DNA from: DAOTXS01 sp034433515 | Lineage (GTDB): Bacteria > Chloroflexota > Anaerolineae > UBA4142 | Direction of reading: 5' to 3' | DNA: 64,000 nt | NCBI GenBank assembly: GCA_034433515.1 | Contig: DAOUAL010000055.1 | Coordinates: 1-64,000, forward strand | Part shown: piece by piece, positions 1-7,786 of the stretch | Position numbering within the stretch: position 1 is the stretch's first letter | Layout: every line of letters begins with the position of its first letter | The notes under the pieces: generated by a model | What the model saw: the letters and a program-made list of their open reading frames with translations, nothing else | The model's database searches: none | Told to the model about the DNA's origin: nothing | Made by a program: the position numbers and the translations under genes

Positions 1-240
1 TCAATCCATTCGCCCACGCGGCGTTTTTGCGTTTGGGTCAAGCGTGGCGGGCGCCCACCGGCAGGTGGATACCCGAGACTGTCCAGCCCTTCCAACAGCA
101 ATGCATAAAGCCAGACATAGAAACACGCCACGCTGAATCCCCACCGTGCACTGAGCTCAGAAACCAAAGTGTGTTGAACGAAATGTTCCCGCAGAGCACT
201 GATCCGTCACACCAGTTGAAGCTCCCATACAGGAATACAT
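1..240 (-). pseudogene. IS630-type transposase, N-terminal part, frameshifted and cut by the window edge
   Basis: Reading the minus strand from 206 to 1 gives an open frame containing WGFSVACFYVWLYALL and GGRPPRLTQTQKRRVGEW, which resembles the helix-turn-helix DNA-binding half of IS630/Tc1-type transposases. The natural start appears to lie in another frame (ATG at 240 or 225, then VTDQ near 210-199). A stop at 209-207 and what looks like a one-base insertion near 198 separate the two frames, so the start is broken. The DDE catalytic half would lie beyond the left edge. A MITE-like element with TA ends lies 22 bp away. Confidence 0.55.
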
Positions 241-261
241 CCGTTTCCCCTTTTATGCAAG

Positions 262-365
262 TAGTGCACCAACATGAAAGTGCGTAGTAGAAACTCGATT
301 TTTAGCTACGTCTGTCAACACCTTCCCCTCAGTCTGGTATGCAACTAGTTCATGTTGTTGCACTA
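262..365. mobile_element. 104-bp MITE-like element, copy 1
   Basis: The element starts tagtgcaccaacatgaa and ends ttcatgttgttgcacta, giving 17-bp terminal inverted repeats with one mismatch and TA at both outer ends. A second 104-bp copy lies inverted at 33880-33983. The first 27 bp are identical between copies and the last 37 bp differ at two positions, while the middle 40 bp has diverged. Small non-coding elements with TA ends fit non-autonomous derivatives of IS630/Tc1-type transposons, which duplicate TA on insertion. The element holds no gene. Confidence 0.75.
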
Positions 366-410
366 GTTTCGAATTGTTTGCAGGAGGAGGGCGGTCTGGA
401 AGGAAAGGGT

Positions 411-946
411 CTAGGCAAGTAGGCGGGTCGCGACCCGCGCGACCAAGCCAGACAGCGACCGTGACCCCGGTGGCTCAATCTTGAAGACCGTCGCCAAGAC
501 GCTCAAGGCACTTTCAAGGCGGCGCCGCAAGCGCGCTACCAAGCGAGCCAAGGCTTTCGGCCAGGGCGCACGGGGATGGGTACGTTGCGGTGGCGCACGC
601 GCGGCTGCGCCCATATGTGCAGACGGGAGGGAGCGCTGTCAATCAAGCGCACATCATCCTCGGGTTCAATCAGTTGGTCACTCCATTGGCGGCGGAGGGC
701 TTCGATGACGGTACTCAAGGCACACCGCCGATTGAAGCGGCTGTTAGATAATAAACGTGGGAAAAGCGCAGGGTCATGTTGGCGCACAAACGAAGTCAAT
801 TCCTCGTTGCCGTGGAAAAAGGTGTCGCCAATGAGACTGAGCGTGATGACCTCACGGTCGCTAAAATGAGGCGCCTCGCCCCGTTGCCGCAGACGGCGCT
901 GCCCATACAGGGCTTGATAGCTATCGTCTACCAAAACGAACCACAC
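411..946 (-). pseudogene. IS982-like transposase, internally deleted remnant
   Basis: The minus strand from 946 to 536 encodes an N-terminal part with FSDREVITLSLIGDTFF, DPALFPRLLSNSRFNRR and LIDSAP, typical of IS982-family transposases up to the first catalytic Asp. A second frame, 614 to 411, gives the family's C-terminus (LESALSVLATVFKIE, SLSGLVARVATRLLA). The central DDE region between them is missing and the two pieces are out of frame, so no active enzyme can be made. No intact terminal inverted repeats are evident. Together with the IS630 fragment at the left edge this marks 1-950 as an insertion-sequence graveyard. Confidence 0.7.
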
Positions 947-1060
947 CGTGAAAATATCGTTCCCGTCGCCTTCCGTGATCTAATCGGTGAGGCCGCGCCT
1001 GGTACACCTCCGGGAGAAATTGGGGTCTTCACAGTGTATGATATCGTGCAATCCCTAGTT

Positions 1061-1089
1061 TTGACATTTCTGGTGAACGACGATAAAAT
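1061..1089 (+). promoter_or_regulatory. promoter of tRNA-Leu
   Basis: TTGACA (1061-1066), a 17-bp spacer and TAAAAT (1084-1089) form a near-consensus sigma-70-type promoter. Transcription would start near 1096, about 14 bases before the tRNA. Confidence 0.75.
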
Positions 1090-1109
1090 CGCCCACAACA
1101 ATGGAATAC

Positions 1110-1194
1110 GGGGCGATGGCGAAATGGCAGCCGCGGCGGACTTAAAATCCGCTGGAGTAAATCCTCCGTGTGGGTTCGACTCCCTCTCGCCCCA
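1110..1194 (+). tRNA. tRNA-Leu (anticodon TAA)
   Basis: The 85-nt cloverleaf has a perfect 7-bp acceptor stem (ggggcga with tcgcccc), a 3-bp D stem, a 5-bp anticodon stem gcgga/tccgc with loop cttaaaa (anticodon TAA at 1143-1145), a long class II variable arm and a T arm with ttcgact in its loop. The T stem has one T-T mismatch. CCA is not encoded. It reads UUA/UUG leucine codons and is followed at once by a strong hairpin. Confidence 0.92.
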
Positions 1195-1197
1195 TGA

Positions 1198-1242
1198 AAA
1201 CCAAGACCTTCGAGATTCTCTCACGCTCGAAGGTCTTGGTTT
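1198..1242 (+). terminator. hairpin after tRNA-Leu
   Basis: A perfect 17-bp inverted repeat, aaaccaagaccttcgag and ctcgaaggtcttggttt, with an 11-base loop begins three bases after the tRNA. The 3' arm ends in TTT. It probably acts as transcription terminator. Confidence 0.7.
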
Positions 1243-1253
1243 ACTGACAACGA

Positions 1254-1410
1254 GTACCTATCCAATGAAATCGTTGCACAAAAAGCCAAGATTTTTTCAG
1301 CCACGAAGGGCACCAAGGTCACGAAGGAAGACCAGAGAAATCTTCGTGTACCTTCGTGTCCTTCGTGGATCACTCCCGGTGTGGTTTCGGCGCGTCCGAG
1401 TTAGGGTTTA
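1254..1410. repeat. 157-bp dispersed repeat, copy 1
   Basis: The sequence from gtacctatccaatgaaatcg to cgtccgagttagggttta matches 9054-9210 over its full 157 bp with few mismatches. A shortened inverted copy lies at 36766-36895. The core is an imperfect palindrome of ccacgaagg/ccttcgtgg units. The right end overlaps the last three codons and stop of the minus-strand gene ending at 1401. Confidence 0.85.
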
Positions 1411-2561
1411 TGTTTTTGCAATTCGGCACGTAACGCCTCAATCGCTTTTTGGGTGGCGATTTCCGGGTTACGAACCCAATGGGTGGGATCAATCCGGTTG
1501 GTTCCTTCCGGCAACTGCATCTTGAGCAGACTCACATACTCGGCGCTCGCAAACGAAATTTCAATCGTGTTGCCACTTGCCAGCGACATTGAGAACGTGG
1601 GCGCCTTGACCGTCTGCTTGTGTAACCAACTCATATTTACCTGCCGATACTCTTCGCGCACACTCAATTCCACGACATCCTTGTAGTACATCTCGGCAGT
1701 GTGTTCACCATAAATCTTGCCGGTGATGAAATCGAAAAAGCATCCATAGTTCCCTAGCCGATCCTTCCCTAGGACAATAAACTCAACCGAGTACACCCCA
1801 TAGAAATCTTCAAAACGATCGCCTGGCAAAAAGGCAAACCGCGCCGCTTTAACATGCTTGAGGAGATCAACCTCCTCCTTGTCCAAGAAAGGGCGCGGCA
1901 CCAGATCGCGGTGTTGCAACTGGGCGGGACCCAAGATGCACAATGGATTGTCCGCCTTGTCTGGTTTCACTGCGCTGGTGTCAATCCCCGTTTGTTTGAT
2001 GGCGTACTGGGCAAGCCAATCAAGGTCCTCTTGTAACCACCGATGCACTTGCTCGTCGTCCGGCGGGTCTGGAATCTTGCTCCGCAATGCCTTGACCGAT
2101 TTCTGTAACTCGTCAATCATTTCTTGATAGAGTATCTGAATCCGATGGCGGGTACGCCAATACAGTACACCAATCACGATCAACAGAGCCACACCCAAGG
2201 CACTGACCACAGGACCGAGAAACCCAAGTGTCTGATCCTTCTGCGCGGCTAGAAAGAAAGTCATTCCCAAACCGGCGAGGACAGGGATAAGTGCCAAGCG
2301 CAACATTCCAAACGCGCGCGCCGTGTTCTCCGCCAATTCGATTTCGCGTTGCTGGGTCAGCCGCGCCATCTCGCGCATTTGGGGTTTGCCCACATCGTTG
2401 GGATTCAAGCGAAAAAAATAATCCCAGATGTGAATCCGTTTGGCGTGGCGAGGATTTTCGTTTGCCCGCCGAACCACTTCATCGCGGTCTTGGCGCGAAG
2501 GCATATACGGTATTTCGGTGAGATAATCCCAAATATCGCGCGAGAATTCTCGCATCGGCAT
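1401..2561 (-). CDS. membrane protein of unknown function
   Basis: About 386 residues. I do not recognise the family. The N-terminal 80 residues are charged and rich in W, R and D. Two hydrophobic segments, roughly residues 85-105 and 112-132, form a helical hairpin. They are followed by a probable coiled-coil stretch (about 135-165) and a soluble C-terminal domain of about 220 residues that is likely cytoplasmic. The ATG overlaps the stop of the dihydropyrimidinase gene (tgATG) with AGAGG five bases upstream, so translation is probably coupled; a GTG three bases earlier is an alternative start. The C-terminal HKP and stop lie inside the dispersed repeat. Confidence 0.75.
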   Translation of the reverse strand: MPMREFSRDIWDYLTEIPYMPSRQDRDEVVRRANENPRHAKRIHIWDYFFRLNPNDVGKPQMREMARLTQQREIELAENTARAFGMLRLALIPVLAGLGMTFFLAAQKDQTLGFLGPVVSALGVALLIVIGVLYWRTRHRIQILYQEMIDELQKSVKALRSKIPDPPDDEQVHRWLQEDLDWLAQYAIKQTGIDTSAVKPDKADNPLCILGPAQLQHRDLVPRPFLDKEEVDLLKHVKAARFAFLPGDRFEDFYGVYSVEFIVLGKDRLGNYGCFFDFITGKIYGEHTAEMYYKDVVELSVREEYRQVNMSWLHKQTVKAPTFSMSLASGNTIEISFASAEYVSLLKMQLPEGTNRIDPTHWVRNPEIATQKAIEALRAELQKHKP

Positions 2562-3949
2562 CACATCCTCTTGGTGTTGATCTGCGTCAAGCCGCGCTTC
2601 AAGTACTGCCCTTGCCCACGTTTGCCCAGAAATTGATCATCCTTGAAAATCACGCGCCCACGCGCCATCACGAGCGAAGGGGAACCCTCAATCGTCATCC
2701 CCTCGTACGGGTTGTAATCTACCCGCGTAAATTGCGTTGCCGCGCTGATGGTGTACGGGCGATGCGGATGCCACAACACAATATCGGCATCGCTCCCCAC
2801 CGCCAGCGTTCCTTTGCGTGGGAACAAGCCAAACAATTTTGCCGGCGCGGTGCTGGTGATCTGCACAAACCGATTCATACTCCAGCCGCGCTGCACCACG
2901 CCACCTTGATACGCAATGTGCATTCGATTTTCGACGCCTGGCACGCCGTTCGGAATCTTGGTAAAATTTCCGCGCCCGAGTTCTTTTTGCTTGAGTGTGA
3001 ACGGACAATGATCGGTCGCGATGGCTTGCAACGTATCGTCGCCTAGTGCGCGCCAGAGCGGTTCTTGATTCGCGCGTTCACGAATGGGCGGCGAGCAAAC
3101 AAATTGCGCGCCATCAAAACTGCCATCGGCGTACTGTTCGTACGCCAACGCGAGATACTGCGGACACGTTTCGCCAAAGACCGGGACACCGCGCGCGCGT
3201 GCCGCGCGAATCTCTTCCATCGCGTACCGCGACGAGACGTGAACGATATAGAGCGGTACGCCCGCTAGTTCGGCGAGCGCGATGCACCGATGAGTGGCTT
3301 CGGCTTCGGTGGCGTGTGGGCGCGCCAGTGGATGATAGTTGGGCGTCGTCTTGCCCTCCGCCAAAAATTTTTGGATGAAATAATCAATCACACTTCCGTT
3401 TTCGGCGTGCATCATCATCAACCCGCCGTTCTCGCTGGCACGCCGCATCGCTTTGAAAATGATGCCATCGTCTAATTGCAAACGTTCCGGGTACGCCGTG
3501 AACAACTTGAACGAGGTTACGCCTTCACGCACTAACGCGTCCATCTCCGGCAAAAGCGTGTCCGGGAGATTGGCGATGATCATATGCAAGCCGTAATCAA
3601 TCACCGATTTTTCGGCTTTGGCGAGCCACGCGTCGAGCGCGGCGTGCATCGTGCCGGTGCGCGATTGTGTGGCGAAATCAATAATCGTTGTCGTACCGCC
3701 GTGCGCCGCCGCGATGGTGCCGGTTTCAAAATCGTCGGACGAGATGGCGGCGCCCACATCGAGTTCCATATGCGTGTGCACATCAATGCCGCCGGGAATT
3801 ACGTACTGATCCGTCGCGTCAATCACCTGATCAGCGACGAGGTTCAAATCTTTGCCAATCAACGCGATGGTGCCATCCTCGATAAAAATATCGGCGAGGT
3901 AATCATCGGTTGCGGTGATGAGGCGACCATTTTTGATGAGACTTGTCAT
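2561..3949 (-). CDS. hydA: dihydropyrimidinase / D-hydantoinase family amidohydrolase
   Basis: 462 residues, the usual length of the family. These zinc enzymes open cyclic ureides (dihydropyrimidines, hydantoins) in the cytoplasm. GGIDVHTHMELDVG carries the first metal-binding His-x-His. FKLFTAYP supplies the lysine that is normally carboxylated to bridge the metals. MMMHAENGSVID, YIVHVSS and AIATDHCPF give the remaining His/Asp ligands. The start follows ggaggaggg. No other pyrimidine-degradation gene is nearby, and related cyclic amides are possible substrates. It sits third in an operon behind comEA and a lipoprotein, which does not explain its role. Confidence 0.88.
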   Translation of the reverse strand: MTSLIKNGRLITATDDYLADIFIEDGTIALIGKDLNLVADQVIDATDQYVIPGGIDVHTHMELDVGAAISSDDFETGTIAAAHGGTTTIIDFATQSRTGTMHAALDAWLAKAEKSVIDYGLHMIIANLPDTLLPEMDALVREGVTSFKLFTAYPERLQLDDGIIFKAMRRASENGGLMMMHAENGSVIDYFIQKFLAEGKTTPNYHPLARPHATEAEATHRCIALAELAGVPLYIVHVSSRYAMEEIRAARARGVPVFGETCPQYLALAYEQYADGSFDGAQFVCSPPIRERANQEPLWRALGDDTLQAIATDHCPFTLKQKELGRGNFTKIPNGVPGVENRMHIAYQGGVVQRGWSMNRFVQITSTAPAKLFGLFPRKGTLAVGSDADIVLWHPHRPYTISAATQFTRVDYNPYEGMTIEGSPSLVMARGRVIFKDDQFLGKRGQGQYLKRGLTQINTKRM

Positions 3950-3959
3950 CCCTCCTCCA

Positions 3960-4763
3960 TTATTTTCTGGACGCGCGCGCAGATTTTTTGTCCGCTTGCA
4001 TTTTGGCAACGAGACCAAGGACGGTGCCCAGTAAACCGATGAGCGCAACCAGAATCGCGCCGGCATTCCCAGCAATCGAATCCATCACGCGCTCCCAAAG
4101 CGAAGGGGGCACGGCTTGGACATCCACTGTGAAAGCCAAATTTTTCAAGACATCGGTGCTGAGTTGTGAATCCACCCCGTTGATCACCGCCGGAATAGAC
4201 AACTCAATTAAGACATCTTGATGGCCGGGCGCCAGCGGACTAATCACCCAATCCCAGACCACTTCTTTGGTGGGATCCACATTGCGCCGTTGTGGTCCCG
4301 TGGGCTTGACATCGAACTTGATTGCGCGCAGTTCAGCAATCATCAATGGATACAAATCAATGTTACCGCCAAATTTGTAAACGAAACTGGGCAAGTCGGG
4401 CGTCTTTTTGGCAGGTGCGGCGACCGGCGTCAGCCCGGCAAGTTGCTGTGCCGGCGCAAGTTGCAAACGCACGGTTCGGCTTTCACCCATCAACATCATC
4501 TCGGGATAAGCCAGATTGATTTCCCCCAAACCCAGATTCTCGCCCGCCGTTACACGTGCGGTGGTTACCAAACTGCCGTCCGGTTGCTTTTGGGTGCGCG
4601 TGTCTTGAACCGCGATGCCCGGTGCAACAGGACGGACCGGCGTGCGGGCTGGAAGAGATGTGGCGGTTGCCTTGGCGGGCACCGTTGCGGTTGGTTGTGC
4701 TGTAGGCGCGGCACATGCCACAAGCATCCCAGCGATCATCAAACTCAAAAATAATTTTTTCAC
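3960..4763 (-). CDS. lipoprotein with C-terminal membrane anchor, unknown function
   Basis: 267 residues. The N-terminus MKKLFLSLMIAGMLVAC is a type II signal peptide with lipobox LVAC. It is followed by a Thr/Pro/Ala linker (about 20-50), a soluble domain of roughly 160 residues that I cannot assign, and a hydrophobic segment near residues 235-255 before a basic tail. An extracytoplasmic domain tethered at both ends is therefore likely. The gene lies 10 bp before the dihydropyrimidinase gene and 24 bp after comEA. Confidence 0.75.
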   Translation of the reverse strand: MKKLFLSLMIAGMLVACAAPTAQPTATVPAKATATSLPARTPVRPVAPGIAVQDTRTQKQPDGSLVTTARVTAGENLGLGEINLAYPEMMLMGESRTVRLQLAPAQQLAGLTPVAAPAKKTPDLPSFVYKFGGNIDLYPLMIAELRAIKFDVKPTGPQRRNVDPTKEVVWDWVISPLAPGHQDVLIELSIPAVINGVDSQLSTDVLKNLAFTVDVQAVPPSLWERVMDSIAGNAGAILVALIGLLGTVLGLVAKMQADKKSARASRK

Positions 4764-4787
4764 GACGACCTTACCTTTCCTCGAGAA

Positions 4788-5390
4788 TTACTCGATGGTG
4801 ATCAAATCTTTGATTTGATTAAATAGCGCATCGCCAATACCACGTACCTTTTTCAAATCGTCCAATTTTTTGAAATCGCCGTTCTGGGTGCGGTAATCAA
4901 TGATCCGTTGTGCAAGGGTGGCGCCAACCCCGGGAAGCAGATCCAGTTCGGCGAGCGTAGCCGTGTTGATGTTGATTTTGCCGGCGGGCATGGCGGGGGT
5001 GGGTGTGCGCAATGTTGTACTGCGGCTGGAGGTGGGCGGGATTGGCGTCGCTTCACCTTGCACGGGAACGTAAATTTGTTCGCCATCGTTGAGTTTGCGC
5101 GCCAAGTTGAGCATACGCGTATCGGCATTTGCCAACACATCCCCCGCCAGTGCAAGGGCGTCTTGCACACGACTCCCCGCCGGGAGCGTATAAACGCCGG
5201 GTTTGCTCACCGCGCCACGAACATCCACAACCAGCGTTGCCATCGTGGGAGTGGGTTTGGGCGTAGGCGTGGTGATGACCAGCGCCGAAGGTTCGGGGCG
5301 GCGCAGAAAATAAATCGTCCCGGCAAGGACCAGCACAAAGAGGCACAGCATCAAGAGGTAGGGGCGATAGCGCGTCAGCCAATCGTTCAT
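4788..5390 (-). CDS. comEA: ComEA-like DNA-binding protein (SLBB + helix-hairpin-helix)
   Basis: 200 residues: an N-terminal membrane anchor (about 8-30), a Thr/Pro linker, an SLBB domain (VDVRGAVSKPGVYTLPAGSR), a second Ser/Thr/Pro linker, and a C-terminal double helix-hairpin-helix beginning ININTATLAELDLLPGVG and ending VRGIGDALFNQIK. ComEA binds incoming double-stranded DNA outside the membrane during natural transformation. No comEC is seen here. The gene appears to be first in a minus-strand operon with a lipoprotein and a hydantoinase, driven by an extended -10 promoter. Confidence 0.88.
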   Translation of the reverse strand: MNDWLTRYRPYLLMLCLFVLVLAGTIYFLRRPEPSALVITTPTPKPTPTMATLVVDVRGAVSKPGVYTLPAGSRVQDALALAGDVLANADTRMLNLARKLNDGEQIYVPVQGEATPIPPTSSRSTTLRTPTPAMPAGKININTATLAELDLLPGVGATLAQRIIDYRTQNGDFKKLDDLKKVRGIGDALFNQIKDLITIE

Positions 5391-5428
5391 TCGGCATCTC
5401 CCAAGATGCAGAATGGATATACGCCAAA

Positions 5429-5437
5429 ATTATACCA
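5429..5437 (-). promoter_or_regulatory. extended -10 promoter of the comEA operon
   Basis: TGGTATAAT on the minus strand, about 40 bases before the comEA start. There is no good -35. The same nonamer occurs before ruvB, the gene at 17652 and ftsH. Confidence 0.6.
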
Positions 5438-5489
5438 CAAAATCAAAGGCTCGGGCGGAAGCGAGTACAGACGAGCAAGCGTTCACGCA

Positions 5490-5524
5490 GATGTACAGAC
5501 GAGTCGGCGACTCGTCTGTACATC
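5490..5524. repeat. perfect 35-bp palindrome
   Basis: Two perfect 17-bp arms (gatgtacagacgagtcg and its complement) around one central base, in the gap between the methyltransferase and comEA. There is no T-run, so it looks more like a REP-type hairpin than an intrinsic terminator. Confidence 0.7.
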
Positions 5525-5595
5525 TTGCGATTGCAGTGGTTTGAACCGCCTGTCAAGGGACTGGGCAACAGCCCTGCCTGCAGCCATGGTTGCCT

Positions 5596-6378
5596 TCAAG
5601 TTGTTCCTTCTTCCTCCCTCTGCCTTCTACTTTCAAATAACAACACCGTTGCCGCCATCGCGGCGTTCAACGATTCCGCACCCCTAGCCATCGGGATGCG
5701 TACGCGCGCATACGCAACTTGGCGCGCCATTTCGCTTGCGCCTTCCGCTTCGCCGCCAACGATGAGCGCGACCGGGCGCGACCAATCGGCTTGCGTATAA
5801 ACGATCTCGCCACGCGCATCGGCGAGATAGATGCGCGAGATGGATCGAATCGTCTCCCCAATCACTTGCCACGCGGCAACGCGCAACGGTACCGCGAAAT
5901 GCGCTCCCATTGCCGCGCGGACGACTTTATCGTTGTACGGATCGGCCGTCCCGGGCGCGAAGAAAATGGCATCCACGCCGGCGGCGCGCGCGGAACGCAA
6001 AATCGTACCCACATTTCCCGGGTCGCGTACCGCATCGAGAATCAAAACGAATTGTGGTTGCGCCAGCATCGGCAGTTCGATAAACGGTACGACCGCCAGG
6101 ATACCTTGCGGCGTTTCGGTGTTCGATATTTCTTTCATTACGGCGTCGCTCACGGCGTACACGTGGCTCGTCAGCGTCCGCAATCGTTCGAGCAACGAGC
6201 GCGCATCGTCCGCGACTTGGGATGTGTGCAAAACCAGCATCGGCGTGATGCTGGCGCTCACCGCTTCTTCGATTAGCCGCACCCCTTCGAGGATGAATTG
6301 GCGCGTGGCATAGCGTTCGCGCCGGCGCGCCAGCGCGCGGACAAGTTTGACTTTGGGGTTGGAAGAACTGGTGATCAT
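5596..6378 (-). CDS. TrmH/SpoU-family RNA 2'-O-ribose methyltransferase
   Basis: 260 residues. The N-terminal substrate-binding domain (about 1-95) starts ITSSSNPKVKLVRAL, and the SPOUT catalytic domain has LDAVRDPGNVGTILRSARA (motif 1), LIVGGEAEG (motif 2) and RIPMARGAESLNAAMAAT (motif 3). Members use S-adenosylmethionine to methylate rRNA or tRNA ribose; RlmB-like 23S rRNA modification is likely but not provable. The last dozen residues (ESRRQREEEGTT) are encoded by a degenerate ccttct/tgccttct run resembling the spacer repeats seen elsewhere. The start lies 12 bp beyond the rplT terminator hairpin. Confidence 0.9.
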   Translation of the reverse strand: MITSSSNPKVKLVRALARRRERYATRQFILEGVRLIEEAVSASITPMLVLHTSQVADDARSLLERLRTLTSHVYAVSDAVMKEISNTETPQGILAVVPFIELPMLAQPQFVLILDAVRDPGNVGTILRSARAAGVDAIFFAPGTADPYNDKVVRAAMGAHFAVPLRVAAWQVIGETIRSISRIYLADARGEIVYTQADWSRPVALIVGGEAEGASEMARQVAYARVRIPMARGAESLNAAMAATVLLFESRRQREEEGTT

Positions 6379-6390
6379 GATTTCGGGATA

Positions 6391-6430
6391 AGAAAATCAA
6401 TGAGCCAACGAAGAGAATCGTTGGCTCATT
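6391..6430 (-). terminator. terminator of the infC-rpmI-rplT operon
   Basis: A perfect 13-bp stem aatgagccaacga/tcgttggctcatt with a 6-base loop lies just after the rplT stop and is followed on the minus strand by gattttctt. Confidence 0.75.
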
Positions 6431-6437
6431 AGAATCC

Positions 6438-6785
6438 TTACGCCTTTGCCGCTTCTACCAACTTGGCAAAAGTTTTTTCATCGCGCACGGCAATGTCTGC
6501 CAATACTTTGCGGTCCAGTTCGATGCCGGCTTTTTTCAAACCCGCGATCAACTTGCTGTATGTGAGCCCCAAGGGGCGCGCGGCGGCGTTGATCCGGGTG
6601 ATCCACAAGCGGCGGAAATCGCCTTTGCGCTTTTTGCGATGGACGGTGGCATAGTATTTGCTGTGGATCAAGGCTTCATTCGCGCGGCGAAAGAGCAAGT
6701 GCCGCGACATAATTTGGCCCTTGGTTTGTTTCAAAACTTTTTTGTGGCGTGCACGCGTGGTAACGCCTCGTTTCACTCTCGGCAT
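6438..6785 (-). CDS. rplT: 50S ribosomal protein L20
   Basis: 115 residues, the normal length. It starts MPRVKRGVTTRARHKK and has the family's KGDFRRLWITRINAAAR stretch. L20 binds 23S rRNA early in large-subunit assembly and in many bacteria represses its own operon through the mRNA. It lies 15 bp after rpmI in the conserved order infC-rpmI-rplT. Confidence 0.98.
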   Translation of the reverse strand: MPRVKRGVTTRARHKKVLKQTKGQIMSRHLLFRRANEALIHSKYYATVHRKKRKGDFRRLWITRINAAARPLGLTYSKLIAGLKKAGIELDRKVLADIAVRDEKTFAKLVEAAKA

Positions 6786-6800
6786 ATGGAGTCTCCACCT

Positions 6801-7004
6801 TTAGTCGAGCGTTGGCGCGAGTTGTTTGATTTTCTTCGCGCGTTCTGCGTTTTGGTACTCGATGCGGCGATCGAACGAGCGCTTGTTGCGCTTGGATTTG
6901 CGACGGCGCAAGTGCGACTTGCCGATACGGGTACGCATTAATTTCCCGGTGACGGTAACTTTGAACCGCTTGGCGGTGGCTTGGTGCGTTTTCAATTTAG
7001 GCAT
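6801..7004 (-). CDS. rpmI: 50S ribosomal protein L35
   Basis: 67 residues starting MPKLKTHQATAKRFKVT, with the basic LMRTRIGKSHLRRRKSKR segment of L35. The start at 7004 follows ctggagaga; the frame stays open upstream but that part has no family similarity. A 116-bp gap with a GC-rich hairpin separates it from infC. Confidence 0.97.
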   Translation of the reverse strand: MPKLKTHQATAKRFKVTVTGKLMRTRIGKSHLRRRKSKRNKRSFDRRIEYQNAERAKKIKQLAPTLD

Positions 7005-7095
7005 TCTATACTCTCTCCAGGGATTGGATCGGGGCAGGTGAAACACGGGGCTGGGGTTTCAGTCTGCGCCGTCCATCGGAAATCTGCAATAAAGA

Positions 7096-7114
7096 GTCGG
7101 GGCTGAACCCCGAC
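7096..7114 (-). promoter_or_regulatory. hairpin between infC and rpmI
   Basis: gtcgggg/ccccgac stem with a 5-base loop, followed on the minus strand by ctctttattg. It looks like a weak terminator or attenuator and could lie in the leader through which L20 controls rpmI-rplT. Confidence 0.45.
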
Positions 7115-7120
7115 CCGTGT

Positions 7121-7726
7121 TTATCGTTGTGGGGATGGCGACAATGCTTCCGGCGGCGGGACGACAACTTTGGTTCCACGGATCAATGCGCTTGCCGCTT
7201 CCGGCCCCCCCTTCATCGGACCGGGGGCAAGGAGCATCACCAAACTCTTGCCATCCATCTGCGGGGGCTGTTCGATGGTTGCCGCATCGGCAAGTTCTAC
7301 GGCGACCTTTTCCAGAATATCGCGCCCAATGGTTGTGTGCGTAATCTCACGCGCACGGAAAATGACCCGGACGCGAATCTTGTTGCCGGCTTTGAGAAAT
7401 TCGCGGACGCGTTTGAGTTTAAACCCGGTGTGATACCAATTGGTCTTGGGACGAATCCGCAATTCCTTGACCTCGATGGACTTTTGTCCTTTTTTTGCCT
7501 CGCGCTCTTTTTTCGTCCGTTCGTACATAAACTTGCCGAAATCAACGATGCGGCAGACGGGTGGTTGAGCATTCGGCGCAACTTCGACGAGATCCAGGTT
7601 TCTTTCTTGCGCAAGGCGCAACGCTTCGGCAACTGTCATCACGCCGATTTGCTTGCCGGCTTCGTCAATTACGCGAACTTCTTTGGCACGAATCGCTTGG
7701 TTAACTCTTAGGTTTTTGTCGCTGAT
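7121..7726 (-). CDS. infC: translation initiation factor IF-3 (probable ATC start)
   Basis: About 201 residues. The N-domain begins ISDKNLRVNQAIRAKEVRVI, and the linker/C-domain has KKGQKSIEVKELRIRP and AGNKIRVRVIFRARE. IF-3 binds the 30S subunit, keeps subunits apart and checks start codons. No ATG, GTG or TTG lies between the promoter-predicted mRNA start (near 7751) and the conserved N-terminus. An ATC at 7726 sits behind aggaaagggg at SD distance, so a non-AUG start is likely, as in the AUU-started infC of E. coli that IF-3 itself represses. The C-terminus carries about 20 extra Pro-rich residues. Confidence 0.95.
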   Translation of the reverse strand: MSDKNLRVNQAIRAKEVRVIDEAGKQIGVMTVAEALRLAQERNLDLVEVAPNAQPPVCRIVDFGKFMYERTKKEREAKKGQKSIEVKELRIRPKTNWYHTGFKLKRVREFLKAGNKIRVRVIFRAREITHTTIGRDILEKVAVELADAATIEQPPQMDGKSLVMLLAPGPMKGGPEAASALIRGTKVVVPPPEALSPSPQR

Positions 7727-7757
7727 TAGTGTCGCCCCTTTCCTAGTAAGTGGCGTG

Positions 7758-7786
7758 AATATATCACAGGATTTGCCGTGCGTCAA
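7758..7786 (-). promoter_or_regulatory. promoter of infC-rpmI-rplT
   Basis: On the minus strand TTGACG (7786-7781), a 17-bp spacer and TATATT (7763-7758). The mRNA would start near 7751, about 25 bases before the ATC start of infC. Confidence 0.75.

Noticed and set aside
928..1224. Minus-strand open frame of 98 codons containing ERESNPHGGFTPADFKSAAA
   Set aside because: It is the antisense of tRNA-Leu, a classic spurious protein call.
776..1525. Plus-strand open frame of 249 codons
   Set aside because: It runs across a decayed transposase (antisense), the tRNA and the dispersed repeat, with no protein-like pattern.
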